A stretch of 64,000 bases of DNA. Source: Faecalicoccus pleomorphus DSM 20574. GTDB lineage: Bacteria; Bacillota_I; Bacilli_A; Erysipelotrichales; Erysipelotrichaceae. Position 1 is the stretch's first letter. Each line of letters opens with the position of its first letter. Below are positions 15,943-25,141 of this stretch, piece by piece. A program made the position numbers and the translations under genes. A model generated the notes under the pieces. It worked only from the letters and a program-made list of their open reading frames with translations. It was not told where the DNA came from and ran no database searches. The stretch covers positions 186,001 through 250,000 of the forward strand of contig NZ_ATUT01000001.1 in assembly GCF_000420345.1 (NCBI RefSeq), given 5' to 3'.

Positions 15943-16698
15943 ATGTCAAAGAATAATGAAAAACGTAGAAATGAAATTTTGAAAAAATTAGAACAACAAC
16001 CTTCCCTTCGCATCAAAGAACTTGCTGAATTCTTTCAAGTCACAACCGAGACCTTGCGTAAAGATCTTTTTGTTTTAGAACAACGAGGCCAAGTGAATAA
16101 GACGCATGGCTACGTGCATAGAAAAGATGGATACGATGAATTGCCCATTGAAGTAAAAGTTGAAGAAAATACAGAGTTAAAAGATCAAATTGCACGAAAG
16201 GCCATTGAGTTTGTAATTGATTATTCTGTCGTATATTTAGATCCGGGCAGCACCACGCTTTCTATAGTGCGTTATTTTGCGTTAAAAAAGGGGTGTACGA
16301 TTGTTACCCCATCTATTCGTATTGTGCAAAGCCTGTTAGCTTTGAAACACGAAATTCTGTTGATTGGTGGCCTGATTCAGAAAAAAGGAAGTACGACAAC
16401 AGGTGCCTTTGCCTTAGATAATTTAAAGCATGTCAAGATCGATACGGCCTTCATGGGGACCGATGGCTTTAAAGATTGTCAGGGACCGACTACATTCTCT
16501 TTTCAGGAGCTATCGGTGAAACAAAAAGTGATTGAACAGTCTAAACAAAAGATCTTAGTCTGTGATCGTTCTAAATTCTTTAAGACCGGTACGTATCCAT
16601 TTGCTCGTTTCAGTGATTATGATAAGATCATTACCAATCCAATCGATCCAAAAGAAAAGGCAATGATCGATTCCGCTAAGGAAATCGTCATCGCCTGA
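15943..16698 (+). CDS. DeoR-family transcriptional regulator
   Basis: A 251-residue repressor. The N-terminal winged helix-turn-helix reads RRNEILKKLEQQPSLRIKELAEFFQVTTETLRKDL, followed by the DeoR-type sugar-phosphate sensor domain: YLDPGSTTLSIVRYF, LIGGLIQKKGSTTTGAFALDNL, and MGTDGF near 170. These are the D-x-GTT and G-G loops that bind a phosphorylated sugar. A TAGGAG site fixes the ATG at 15943. It is divergent from hxlA-hxlB-cupin, so a hexulose or pentulose phosphate is a sensible effector guess. The usual HxlR regulator of B. subtilis belongs to a different family. Confidence 0.88.
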   Translation: MSKNNEKRRNEILKKLEQQPSLRIKELAEFFQVTTETLRKDLFVLEQRGQVNKTHGYVHRKDGYDELPIEVKVEENTELKDQIARKAIEFVIDYSVVYLDPGSTTLSIVRYFALKKGCTIVTPSIRIVQSLLALKHEILLIGGLIQKKGSTTTGAFALDNLKHVKIDTAFMGTDGFKDCQGPTTFSFQELSVKQKVIEQSKQKILVCDRSKFFKTGTYPFARFSDYDKIITNPIDPKEKAMIDSAKEIVIA

Positions 16699-16703
16699 TT
16701 TTC

Positions 16704-16784
16704 TTAAATCAATAAACCAAGAATCATTGATCCAATCACAAGAAAACAGAATAATAGAATAAAGAAACGCTTTAAAAATACCAT
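16704..16784 (-). CDS. Possible 26-residue hydrophobic membrane peptide
   Basis: Three bases after the hup stop, a minus-strand frame encodes a short peptide: MVFLKRFF, then an almost unbroken run of Ile, Leu, Phe, Val and Gly. One membrane helix with a positive N-terminus is clear. There is no good ribosome binding site, although coupling to hup is possible. It may be chance in AT-rich DNA, or a small membrane protein of the EpuA type. Confidence 0.3.
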   Translation of the reverse strand: MVFLKRFFILLFCFLVIGSMILGLLI

Positions 16785-16787
16785 GAT

Positions 16788-17078
16788 TTATTTTTTATTA
16801 CAGAGATTTTTCAATGTCTGACTTGGTTTAAACTTCGGCAGCTTGGTTGCCTGGATCTTCATTCTTTCTTTTGTGACAGGATTAATTCCCATTCTCTCTT
16901 TACGATTAAAAATGATAAACTTGCCAAAGCCAGAAATATCAACTTCTCCATCACTGGCCAGTGCCAGAGACATCTCTTGAAAGATTCTTTCTACCGCATG
17001 ACCGGCATCTTTTCTGGAAATCTTCAGTTCTTGATAAATCACCTCAGCCAAAGCCTCTTTATTTACATATTTTGCCAT
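16788..17078 (-). CDS. hup: HU family nucleoid protein
   Basis: A 96-residue DNA-binding protein of the HU/IHF family that bends and compacts DNA. It shows NKEALAEVIYQEL, the saddle segment DISGFGKFIIFNRKERMGINPVT with the intercalating Asn-Pro tip, and a basic C-terminus. The GFGKF core is normal. It has a GGGAG site and follows gpsA with one base between, at the end of the cmk-der-gpsA-hup series, an order also found in Bacillus. Confidence 0.93.
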   Translation of the reverse strand: MAKYVNKEALAEVIYQELKISRKDAGHAVERIFQEMSLALASDGEVDISGFGKFIIFNRKERMGINPVTKERMKIQATKLPKFKPSQTLKNLCNKK

Positions 17079-17079
17079 G

Positions 17080-18075
17080 TTAAAACTCCCTTTTTAGCTC
17101 TCGCAGCATTAAGTCGTTGGCACATGTCTTTGGCTCTTTACCTTCGTATAGAATTTGATAGACTTCCTCACAAATCGGCATATCGATTCCATTTGCCTTA
17201 GATACATTGTGAACAATCTTCGCAGTACGAACCCCTTCCACCGTCTTTTTATTGTTCTTTAAAAAGTTTTCTACTGTATTTTCTTTGCCGATCTGATAAC
17301 CAGCTGAAAAATTGCGGGAATGAACACTTGTACATGTGACGATCAAATCTCCGATACCGGTAAGCCCCATGAATGTCTGCTGTTGTCCGCCAAATGCCAT
17401 TCCATAACGAATCATCTCCTGTAAGCCACGGGTGATCAAAGCTGCTCTGGTATTATCCTGATAGCCTAGACCAGATAAGATTCCGGACGCAATGGCCATA
17501 ACATTTTTGATGGCTACACCTAATTCACTACCCACTTCATCGCTTCCTGTATAGATACGAAGATAATGGTTGGAAAATAGCTGCTGCACAACAATCGCAT
17601 CTTCTTCATTGAGGCTGACCGCATCGATCGTTGTCAATAAACGAATGATTACTTCTTCGGCATGACTAGGTCCGATCAAAGAAACAACACTGCTTAAATG
17701 ATCGGCAGAAATACAACGACGAATCACCTGCGACATTCTTTCGTTGGTTGTTGGATGAAACCCTTTGGATACATTGACAATGATCGTTTTCTTTGTCAAT
17801 AGCAGATCAATTTGTTGACAAATGGATTCAATCGCTATGGTCGGTACTGCCAGTAATACAACATCGGCCTCTTTGACTACGTTAATATCCATAGTAGCCT
17901 TTAAGGAAGGATTGATACTAACATCTTCAAAATATTTGGAGTTTTTATGATGAAGATTGATATCATCCACTTCCGATTTTTCAATACCATATAATATGAC
18001 ATCTCGTTGATTGTCTTCTAAAACCTGTGCAAGGGCTGTTCCCCAGCTCCCGCTTCCGATCACTACTGTTTTCAA
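17080..18075 (-). CDS. gpsA: NAD(P)H-dependent glycerol-3-phosphate dehydrogenase
   Basis: The enzyme reduces dihydroxyacetone phosphate to sn-glycerol-3-phosphate for phospholipid synthesis. It has the Rossmann motif VIGSGSWGTALAQVL at the very N-terminus, VSKGFHP, the substrate loop IGPSHAEEV, and the catalytic lysine in GVAIKNVMAIASG. At about 331 residues it is full length. GAGG eight bases before TTG 18075 makes that a better start than GTG 18084, where the site would touch the start codon. It follows der in a tight operon. Confidence 0.93.
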   Translation of the reverse strand: MKTVVIGSGSWGTALAQVLEDNQRDVILYGIEKSEVDDINLHHKNSKYFEDVSINPSLKATMDINVVKEADVVLLAVPTIAIESICQQIDLLLTKKTIIVNVSKGFHPTTNERMSQVIRRCISADHLSSVVSLIGPSHAEEVIIRLLTTIDAVSLNEEDAIVVQQLFSNHYLRIYTGSDEVGSELGVAIKNVMAIASGILSGLGYQDNTRAALITRGLQEMIRYGMAFGGQQQTFMGLTGIGDLIVTCTSVHSRNFSAGYQIGKENTVENFLKNNKKTVEGVRTAKIVHNVSKANGIDMPICEEVYQILYEGKEPKTCANDLMLRELKREF

Positions 18076-18085
18076 ATCAAACACC

Positions 18086-19393
18086 TCAACTTTTCTTTCG
18101 CGCTATAATATGAATCGGTGTACCTTCAAATCCAAAGGCTTCCCGAATTTTATTCTCGATATATCGCTTATAGCTAAAATGCAATAATTCCGGATCGTTT
18201 ACAAATAGAACAAAGGTTGGCGGTTCTACGCTGACCTGTGAAGAATAATAGATCTTTAACTGCTTACCGTTATGCGGCTTGGCAGGATTCATCATTTGCG
18301 CATCCAAGATCACATCGTTTAATACATTGGTTTGAATACGCAAGCTGCAGTTTTCATGCACCTGATTGATCAAAGGCAGTAATTGATTGACTTTTTGATG
18401 TGTCAAAGCTGAAGCAAAAGCAATTGGTGCATAATCTAAATAAACAAATTGCGCACGAATTTCTTTCTCGATCTTTGCCATTGTTTTCTCATCTTTTTCT
18501 ACAGTATCCCATTTATTATAGACAATGATGACACCTTTTCCAGCTTCATGAGCTAAACCGGCCACGTGTTTATCTTGTTCACGAATTCCTAAAGAACCAT
18601 CAATTAAGAATAAAACGACATTGCTTCGATCAATTGCGCTTAATGCACGTAAAATGGAATATTTTTCAATATTCTCATAAATCTTTCCTTTTTTGCGAAT
18701 ACCGGCTGTATCGATGATCATGTATTCCTGTCCATCGTAAGTAAACGGTGTATCGATCGCATCGCGTGTCGTTCCTTCTACATTGGAAACAATAACACGA
18801 TCTTCTTTTAAGATCGCATTGACCAAAGAACTTTTTCCTACATTGGGACGTCCGATCACACAAAAAGATGTCATTCCTTCATAAGGAGATAATTTCTTTT
18901 CCGGCATAACTCTGGTGATCTCATCCAATACATCACCTAAACCGATACCATGGGCACTGCTGACACAGAATGGATCCTGTAATCCCAAAGCATAAAATTC
19001 ATACGCATCTAAGCGTAATTTTTCATTATCTACCTTATTAACAACTAACACGATGGGCTTGCCAGACTTCTGTAGTTTTTTGGCAATGGCTATATCATCG
19101 GTCATAACACCTTCTTTACAGGAGACAAGAAAAACAATAACATCGGCTTCCTCAATCGCAATATCCACCTGCATATTGATTTCCTGAGCAAATGGCTGGT
19201 CCTCAATCTGGATTCCACCGGTATCAATGATACGATAGGTTTTCGTGAGCCATTCTACTTCTCCATAGATACGATCTCGTGTCACTCCCGGTGTATCATC
19301 AACAATGCTTTTTCTTTGTCCAATCAAGCGATTGAAGAAGGTTGATTTCCCGACATTAGGGCGTCCAACGATTGCAATGGTACCCTGGATCAT
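18086..19393 (-). CDS. der: Ribosome-assembly GTPase Der (EngA)
   Basis: A 435-residue protein with two GTPase domains in tandem, a layout unique to Der, which helps mature the 50S subunit. P-loops: [12 protein letters not shown] (about residue 9) and [12 protein letters not shown] (about 183). Switch motifs DTGG and DTAG, NKVD and NKWD specificity motifs, and a C-terminal KH-like domain ending in HIIARKKS are present. It has a GAGGAG-type site and lies between cmk and gpsA. Confidence 0.96.
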   Translation of the reverse strand: MIQGTIAIVGRPNVGKSTFFNRLIGQRKSIVDDTPGVTRDRIYGEVEWLTKTYRIIDTGGIQIEDQPFAQEINMQVDIAIEEADVIVFLVSCKEGVMTDDIAIAKKLQKSGKPIVLVVNKVDNEKLRLDAYEFYALGLQDPFCVSSAHGIGLGDVLDEITRVMPEKKLSPYEGMTSFCVIGRPNVGKSSLVNAILKEDRVIVSNVEGTTRDAIDTPFTYDGQEYMIIDTAGIRKKGKIYENIEKYSILRALSAIDRSNVVLFLIDGSLGIREQDKHVAGLAHEAGKGVIIVYNKWDTVEKDEKTMAKIEKEIRAQFVYLDYAPIAFASALTHQKVNQLLPLINQVHENCSLRIQTNVLNDVILDAQMMNPAKPHNGKQLKIYYSSQVSVEPPTFVLFVNDPELLHFSYKRYIENKIREAFGFEGTPIHIIARKKS

Positions 19394-19407
19394 AAAATCA
19401 CTCCTCT

Positions 19408-20064
19408 CTATACTTTTTCATCAATTATTTTTTGAATTTCTTCTACAACTTCCTCAATAGTCATATCCGAAGTATCAATGACCTGTGCATCTTCGGCTAC
19501 TTGTAACGGCGAAATTTCACGATGCGAATCTTGATAGTCACGCGCTACGATATCTTGAAAAATCGTCTCATAATCCGCATCAATACCTTTAGAAATATAT
19601 TCCTGATAACGACGCTGCGCTCTGGCCTTACTGGAGGCATCCATATAGATTTTTACCTCGGCATCCGGCAATACAACGCTGCAGATATCTCTTCCATCCA
19701 GAATATAGCCTTTATTCTTGGCAATCTGTTGTTGCAAAGAAACTAGCTTTTTACGCACAGCATTAAAGGCCGAAAACTTCGAGGCTGCCATAGATATCTC
19801 ATTCATACGAATTTCTTTGGACACATTTTCTCCATTTAAAAACACTTGATCCTCCTGAAAAGAGATATCTATATTTTCCAATGCATCCAAGAGTTCTTTT
19901 TCGTTATTTACATCCACTTTGTTTTTTAACAGATAGTAGGCAACGCATCGATACATAGCGCCGGTATCTAAATGTATCATATGATAGGCATCAGCTAATA
20001 AATTGGCAATAGTACTTTTCCCGACCCCACTGGGACCATCGATCGCAATATTAAATTTTGACAT
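19408..20064 (-). CDS. cmk: Cytidylate kinase
   Basis: A 218-residue nucleotide kinase that phosphorylates CMP and dCMP. The P-loop is [10 protein letters not shown] at residues 8-17. Other family marks are [34 protein letters not shown] and an arginine-rich lid ([10 protein letters not shown]). A TAGGAG site precedes the ATG. It is followed by der with 14 bases between. Confidence 0.95.
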   Translation of the reverse strand: MSKFNIAIDGPSGVGKSTIANLLADAYHMIHLDTGAMYRCVAYYLLKNKVDVNNEKELLDALENIDISFQEDQVFLNGENVSKEIRMNEISMAASKFSAFNAVRKKLVSLQQQIAKNKGYILDGRDICSVVLPDAEVKIYMDASSKARAQRRYQEYISKGIDADYETIFQDIVARDYQDSHREISPLQVAEDAQVIDTSDMTIEEVVEEIQKIIDEKV

Positions 20065-20067
20065 ATT

Positions 20068-21015
20068 TTAAGCTCCTATTTGTGTAATGAAGTAGAAGGT
20101 TGCGGCTAAAGAAGCAATCAAAAGTAAGACTAAAACAACTAAAATCACATTGATGATCATACCCGATTTGCTCTTTGGTTCATTTTCCATCTCTTCCAAA
20201 TCACGAGTGCTCATACGAATTTTTGCCGATGGCATTTCTTGTGAATCCTGCACTTTTTTCGATTTTGATTTTTTAGCCTTATGTGTTTTTGTTCGTTTTG
20301 GCTGTGCCTCTTTTTTAGGCTGCTCCAAAACTTCTTCTTGTTTTGAAGGCTTTGTCGTATCGAACAGACTTAAATGATCGGTATCTGCCGTATCGTCTAC
20401 TAAAATATCCTGACTTCCCAGGACAATATTCGTATAGGTTGCTTCCGGAGAATGATCCTCATCTTCTTGAGCCACATAGCTTTGTACTGAATCATCCATA
20501 CCGACTTTCGGTTCTTCTACGACTTCCGGTTTTGTCTGGATAGGATTGATACGCGTCAACTTCTGATTTGGCATATAGGTAGCCACACCGTCCACATCTT
20601 GTTCAATTTCCGGTTTCTGTATCTTCATTGTACCGCCGGTTTCTTCTTCCTCCATCGGTACAATATGCGTATTTCTGTGCATAGAAGAAGGTTTTTGATC
20701 CAACTGACGCAAAATGTTGATCTGTGTATCATCCGTTATACGATTTCCCTGATCAATATTATAGCGTTTCACTTCCCCTAAAAGATCTTCCATGACTGGG
20801 CTGTTGTTGTTAGTCGCCTCTTGTGCAGATGATCTGGAAGGGACTGCCGACACATTTAAATCATTGGCATGTGCCAATGCCTTGTGTTGTGTTCTGGATA
20901 ATCGTGCAAACCCTGTCTGTTGATTGATTTTATCTTCCTGAGCAGCTGTAGTTTCTTCATCCAGCCGATTTCTTAAATCTTCATACCGTTTTGTTCTTGA
21001 TAATTTTTCTGCCAT
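20068..21015 (-). CDS. Disordered, tail-anchored membrane protein of unknown function
   Basis: A 315-residue protein with no recognised domain. Residues 1 to about 280 are hydrophilic and low in order (rich in Glu, Asp, Lys, Gln, Thr), including a basic lysine block near 240-255 (KRTKTHKAKKSKSKK). A single transmembrane helix follows at about 287-310 (MIINVILVVLVLLLIASLAATFYF), leaving only a few residues outside; this is a tail-anchored layout with a large cytoplasmic part. The N-terminus reads LSRTKRYEDLRNR, close to the SRxxR motif used by GpsB-binding cell-wall proteins. It has a GGGAGG site and sits just before cmk. It may belong to a lineage-specific divisome or wall family; unproven. 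Confidence 0.6.
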   Translation of the reverse strand: MAEKLSRTKRYEDLRNRLDEETTAAQEDKINQQTGFARLSRTQHKALAHANDLNVSAVPSRSSAQEATNNNSPVMEDLLGEVKRYNIDQGNRITDDTQINILRQLDQKPSSMHRNTHIVPMEEEETGGTMKIQKPEIEQDVDGVATYMPNQKLTRINPIQTKPEVVEEPKVGMDDSVQSYVAQEDEDHSPEATYTNIVLGSQDILVDDTADTDHLSLFDTTKPSKQEEVLEQPKKEAQPKRTKTHKAKKSKSKKVQDSQEMPSAKIRMSTRDLEEMENEPKSKSGMIINVILVVLVLLLIASLAATFYFITQIGA

Positions 21016-21095
21016 AAGATCCTCCCAAGCATTCTTTTAACATTATACAAAATCTGATTCAATTCTACAATATGCTTTACATAAAGCTATTTTCT

Positions 21096-21818
21096 CTATA
21101 AGTCAACTACTGTCTTTAAAAATTTCAAACCAGCCAGATGAGTTTGTTCAAATCGTTCATACCAATCCGCCCAAAAGATGCAGTCTTTGATTTCAAAATG
21201 ACAGTTTTCAATTAAAACATCGATATTTTTCGAAGAAGCCTTAAATAAAAGATAAACTTTTCTCATGTCCGATTTATACATTTTTATGCCATTTTGATTA
21301 CAATAATGACATAAAAAACCACCGTCTTTGATACTTAGCGTTTCTAAAGCATCTTTTCGATGACAAAGAGTACAACCATCGACAAATGGCTGAATACCTT
21401 CTGCACATAAGATTTCTTTTAATACAAAACAACCATAAGCAAAGACAGAATTTCTTTGGTCCTGAACCGCTTTTAAATATTCCAAAAAAGCTTCCAACAA
21501 CAAGGGACTAGACTTAGTCTTTAATAAAATATCGCGTAAAAGAAAGCTAAAAGCCTGTATAGTTAGATCCTCCATTACGCGATAAAAGAAACAAATTGGT
21601 GTGGCATGTATCAACAATCCCGGTCCCTGATTTCTTTCTTCGATGTGCCATGTCGCATATAAAAAAGGCTGACATCCGCTTCTAAGCTTGGACCCTTCTT
21701 TCTGGATGCCTCGTACTCGAACTGAAACGATTTGATCCTGTGTCAACATCCATGCCAGCCCGTCTTTTTCCTTATAATCTTGAACCTTTAAAACAATGCC
21801 GGTCGTTTTAATCGTCAT
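21096..21818 (-). CDS. recO: DNA repair protein RecO
   Basis: A 240-residue protein with an N-terminal OB fold (TTGIVLKVQDYKEKDGLAWMLT), a helical middle and a four-cysteine zinc site (CTLCHRKD...GGFLCHYC, about 141-166). RecO helps RecR load RecA on SSB-coated DNA. The start overlaps the end of era. The era-recO order is common in Firmicutes. Confidence 0.9.
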   Translation of the reverse strand: MTIKTTGIVLKVQDYKEKDGLAWMLTQDQIVSVRVRGIQKEGSKLRSGCQPFLYATWHIEERNQGPGLLIHATPICFFYRVMEDLTIQAFSFLLRDILLKTKSSPLLLEAFLEYLKAVQDQRNSVFAYGCFVLKEILCAEGIQPFVDGCTLCHRKDALETLSIKDGGFLCHYCNQNGIKMYKSDMRKVYLLFKASSKNIDVLIENCHFEIKDCIFWADWYERFEQTHLAGLKFLKTVVDL

Positions 21819-22704
21819 TTAGCTCATCCAATCCGAATTCTTTAATTTTTTGTTCTTTATTTCGCCAGTTTTTCTCTACGCGAACATATAATTCCAAATC
21901 CACCGGACAACCAAATTTTTCCTTGAGTTCTTTTTGTGCCGCAAGACGAATCTTCTTGATCATACTTCCCTGTTTTCCGATCAATATCCCTTTTTGGGAA
22001 TCACGATCAACAATGATCATTGCCTGCAGATGCAGACGACTTCCTTCCATCCTGCGATTTTCCAGTACGACCGCAACGCTGTGTGGAATTTCCTCTTTGG
22101 TCACAAATAAAATTTTCTCACGAATGATCTCCGTCGTTTGAAAATTCTCATCATGATCACTGATCATCTCCTGCGGGTACATAGCCATTCCTTCGGGAAG
22201 AGCTTGTTTCAATACTTGTAACAGCTCATGCAAGTTTTCTTTTTTGAGCGCACTGATTGGAATGATGGCATGAAAGTCATATTTATTTTGCCAATCCATC
22301 AGCACTTTGATCATGTTCTCTTTTGAAAGATGATCGATCTTATTGACCAGAAGAAAACAAGGCTTATGTAAAGATTGTATACGCTCCAGGATAAACGAAT
22401 CGCCTTTGCCAAAGGGTTGTGTGCCATCAACGATCCATGCCAGACAATCACAGTCCTCCATGGCCATATACGCATTCTTGTTTAAAACACGTCCCAACTG
22501 CTGCTGCGGTTTATGAATGCCCGGTGTGTCCACAAAAACAAACTGGGCATCTTTCTGGGTTAAGATACCGGCAATATTGTTTCTTGTCGTATTAGGTTTA
22601 TCAGACATAATGGCCACTTTTTCTCGCAATAATGCATTTAAAAGCGTACTTTTCCCGGCGTTGGGTCTTCCGATGATCGCAATAAAACCTGATTTATATG
22701 TCAT
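21808..22704 (-). CDS. era: GTPase Era
   Basis: A 298-residue GTPase that binds 16S rRNA near its 3' end and helps 30S maturation. The GTPase domain has GRPNAGKSTLLN (P-loop), DTPGIHKP and NKID; the KH domain follows from about residue 200 (MIIVDRDSQKGILIGKQGSMIKKI with the GxxG loop). AAAGGA site present. It overlaps recO by 11 bases. Confidence 0.96.
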   Translation of the reverse strand: MTYKSGFIAIIGRPNAGKSTLLNALLREKVAIMSDKPNTTRNNIAGILTQKDAQFVFVDTPGIHKPQQQLGRVLNKNAYMAMEDCDCLAWIVDGTQPFGKGDSFILERIQSLHKPCFLLVNKIDHLSKENMIKVLMDWQNKYDFHAIIPISALKKENLHELLQVLKQALPEGMAMYPQEMISDHDENFQTTEIIREKILFVTKEEIPHSVAVVLENRRMEGSRLHLQAMIIVDRDSQKGILIGKQGSMIKKIRLAAQKELKEKFGCPVDLELYVRVEKNWRNKEQKIKEFGLDELNDD

Positions 22705-22716
22705 ACTCGTTCCTTT

Positions 22717-23061
22717 CTAAATTATTTTTTGAATAAGGATCACAAATCCAATAAAAGCACTGAAAAGGCTCAGTAAAAAGACAGCGCCTGCTGCCATATC
22801 CTTGATCTGTTTTGCCTGTTTGGTATGTTCTAAAGAAATGTAATCGACAAGCTGTTCGATACAAGAATTTATGATTTCTCCAACTACAACAAGCACAATA
22901 CATAAAAGGATCCAAAACCATTCTTGTACAGTAAATCCAAGCAACAAGCCAAACAGGATCACTAGCAGGCCAAATAGCATTTGAAGAGCTATGCTTTTAT
23001 CACAAATCGCATAGCGCAGACCGCTAAACGCATATTTAAACCTACCTTTGAACCACTTCAT
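22717..23061 (-). CDS. dgkA: Diacylglycerol/undecaprenol kinase family membrane protein
   Basis: A 114-residue integral membrane kinase with three predicted helices (about 28-47, 49-67 and 90-112). The active-site segment EIINSCIEQLVDYIS and the following KDMAAGAV are characteristic. Gram-positive members phosphorylate undecaprenol, the lipid carrier of wall synthesis, rather than diacylglycerol. It overlaps the end of ybeY by 20 bases and precedes era, a standard Firmicutes order (ybeY-dgkA-era). Confidence 0.9.
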   Translation of the reverse strand: MKWFKGRFKYAFSGLRYAICDKSIALQMLFGLLVILFGLLLGFTVQEWFWILLCIVLVVVGEIINSCIEQLVDYISLEHTKQAKQIKDMAAGAVFLLSLFSAFIGFVILIQKII

Positions 23062-23497
23062 CCAGTATCACATCCTGTAAATCAAACATCTCTTTTTCAT
23101 CCTTTGGACACATGTGATCATAACCCATCAGATGTAATAGGCCATGACAGAAAAGAAAACAGGCTTCTCTTCGTTTAGAATGTCCATACTCCTTTGCCTG
23201 TGCGCTGATAGCTTCCACATTGATGAAGATATCTCCTAATTCGTTTTCCTCTTCTTCCAAAACGATGTTGGAGCTATCATCCTGCAGAGCAAAGCTAATT
23301 ACATCCGTACTGCGATCGATGTTGCGATATTCTTTATTGATCTCATGGATCCTTTCCGGTGTCACAAAAATGACACTTAATGTATAATCGTGATTACGAT
23401 GCAGAATGGAACAAGCTCGTTCTAAAATCCTTTGATAATCTTTCTTATAGCGATAAATACTTTTATCTTTTGCTTCATTGATCATTACTATTTCCAT
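23042..23497 (-). CDS. ybeY: Endoribonuclease YbeY
   Basis: A zinc-dependent RNase used in 16S rRNA 3'-end maturation and ribosome quality control. The three zinc histidines are in HGLLHLMGYDH near the C-terminus, and the substrate region is EYRNIDRSTDVISFAL. I prefer ATG 23497 (MEIVMINEAK, about 151 residues), since families begin shortly before this point; ATG 23515 and ATG 23485 are alternatives. No strong ribosome binding site decides it. A TATAAT on the minus strand near 23505-23510 may be its -10 element. Confidence 0.88.
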   Translation of the reverse strand: MEIVMINEAKDKSIYRYKKDYQRILERACSILHRNHDYTLSVIFVTPERIHEINKEYRNIDRSTDVISFALQDDSSNIVLEEEENELGDIFINVEAISAQAKEYGHSKRREACFLFCHGLLHLMGYDHMCPKDEKEMFDLQDVILDEVVQR

Positions 23498-23523
23498 ATA
23501 AGAATTATACACCAAACATGAAA

Positions 23524-23550
23524 AAAGGACTATTCAAATCTATAGTCCTT
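23524..23550 (-). terminator. Terminator of the CcpA-like gene
   Basis: On the minus strand AAGGACTAT pairs with ATAGTCCTT, followed by TTTTTT (complement of 23521-23526). The stem reaches the gene's stop codon. Confidence 0.85.
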
Positions 23551-24556
23551 ACTTTGTCGTTCCTTTAGGTATAAAAGAATATCCTAATTCAATGCTTTTG
23601 TTTTCACGTACAGATTCATCATCCACCAGCATTTTTGTCAATAAACGCATCGATACGGCCCCCATATCATACTCCGGAATGTTAAAGGTTGAGATATTTG
23701 GTCGTGTCATGGAAAGATACTTATTATTAAGAACACATACAAGCTGGCAGTCATCCGGAATCTTATATCCGGCTTCCTGACAGGAATTCAATACCGCAAT
23801 AGCCTGAGAATCTCTAAATGTAAACACAAACTGACTTGGTTTATTGGTCTTAAAGTATTCAGTCAAGAAATTATAAGAGCTTTTATATGTTTCATCATAC
23901 GAAATGTATTTTTTAAACTCAGTTCCGTGATCATGGAAAGCACGTTCAATTCCAGATCGCATCTGTTCCATCATACTTAAATTTAACTTGTCCTCTACCA
24001 GCGAAATATCATTGATGCCTTTATCGAACAATTCATTGACCATTTCATAAGCCATTTTTTCAAAATCGACATAGACATTGCCTACATTGTTGACTTTGGT
24101 TTCCGGCAACAAAGAACCAACGACAACCATTGGAATCTGATATTCCTGCAAGACTTCCATCTCATCTTCTGAGAAATTATCATTGAATAAAATAACACCA
24201 TCGACATGGGATTTGATAATGGATTCGATCACATCCTGCATTTTAGAAATGCCCTGTGATGTCGTGTGGAACATGATGTTGTAGTTATAGATCTTTGCCA
24301 CATCCATCAAACCATTTAAAATTTTTCCATTATAGGCAAACAGTTTTTCACTCATGACGATTGATACGGTCGTTGTTTTGGATAAGGCAAGTCCCTGTGC
24401 AATCGCATTGGGCTTGTAGCCTAACTTTTCAATGGCTTCCTGTACCCTTTGTTTAGTGTCTTCACGAACCACATTGCTGTCATTAATGACTCGGCTGACC
24501 GTAGCCAAAGAAACATCAGCTTCCTTGGCCACATCATAAATCGTTATACGTTTCAT
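23549..24556 (-). CDS. LacI-family regulator, CcpA-like
   Basis: A 335-residue repressor closely resembling catabolite control protein A: ITIYDVAKEADVSLATVSRVIN, the hinge GYKPNAIAQGLALSKTTTVSIV, and the late segment YDMGAVSMRLLTKMLV. CcpA with HPr-Ser-P would govern carbon catabolite control. The sensor core is diverged in places (VIESIIKSHVDGVILFND), so orthology is likely but not certain. It has a GGAG site and is first seen after the ybeY group; the small coiled-coil gene lies three bases upstream. Confidence 0.8.
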   Translation of the reverse strand: MKRITIYDVAKEADVSLATVSRVINDSNVVREDTKQRVQEAIEKLGYKPNAIAQGLALSKTTTVSIVMSEKLFAYNGKILNGLMDVAKIYNYNIMFHTTSQGISKMQDVIESIIKSHVDGVILFNDNFSEDEMEVLQEYQIPMVVVGSLLPETKVNNVGNVYVDFEKMAYEMVNELFDKGINDISLVEDKLNLSMMEQMRSGIERAFHDHGTEFKKYISYDETYKSSYNFLTEYFKTNKPSQFVFTFRDSQAIAVLNSCQEAGYKIPDDCQLVCVLNNKYLSMTRPNISTFNIPEYDMGAVSMRLLTKMLVDDESVRENKSIELGYSFIPKGTTK

Positions 24557-24559
24557 AGC

Positions 24560-25141
24560 TTATTCTCCATCCTCCTGTATCCCCGAATCGGAAGTTGTAC
24601 GATCTTTTTTATCAAGGAACTTACGGATTCCACTAAATACCGCATCTCCTACTTTTTGTGTAATTTGTTCCGCAGAATCCACGGCATTTTTCAAACCTTC
24701 ACTTTCTCTTAATACATCCAGTTTTTCATCGGCCGTGTTCACAAAGTTTTTGATATTATCGTTTTTCATCAAGGCATCAGCACCGGCTTTGATACCATCT
24801 CCAATCAAAACACCAGCCCCAATTAAAAAGTCTTTCCCGGCTGAAACTGTATTCTTGAACTGCTCTGAATTGCTGATTTCCAATGCTTTTTCCTTTGTCG
24901 CCTTCAAGACCTTTACCGTTTCATCTTTAGCCTTGTTTAAACCTTCTTTGACTTTCTCCGGTTCTGTATTTTCTTTGATCCATTCCTGCAGATCTTCAAA
25001 AATAGCCTTGATCTTTTCCTTGGCATCCTGAATTACTTCCTCATTTTCTTTGTTGTTGTCTTCCTTCAGCGTCTCCAGCTGATTCATCGCTTCATTTTCT
25101 AATTCCTGAACAACTTCAGCGCTTTTGTTTTCATCACTCAT
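24560..25141 (-). CDS. Helical, coiled-coil rich protein of unknown function
   Basis: A 193-residue acidic protein, mostly predicted amphipathic helix (EVVQELENEAMNQLETLKED; EPEKVKEGLNKAKDETVKVLKATKEKALE). One less polar stretch, KDFLIGAGVLIGDGIKAGADAL (about 113-134), is too glycine-rich to call a firm membrane helix. It resembles YtxH or apolipoprotein-like stress proteins in style only. The start overlaps the stop of the upstream gene by ATGA, so the two are coupled. Confidence 0.6.
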   Translation of the reverse strand: MSDENKSAEVVQELENEAMNQLETLKEDNNKENEEVIQDAKEKIKAIFEDLQEWIKENTEPEKVKEGLNKAKDETVKVLKATKEKALEISNSEQFKNTVSAGKDFLIGAGVLIGDGIKAGADALMKNDNIKNFVNTADEKLDVLRESEGLKNAVDSAEQITQKVGDAVFSGIRKFLDKKDRTTSDSGIQEDGE

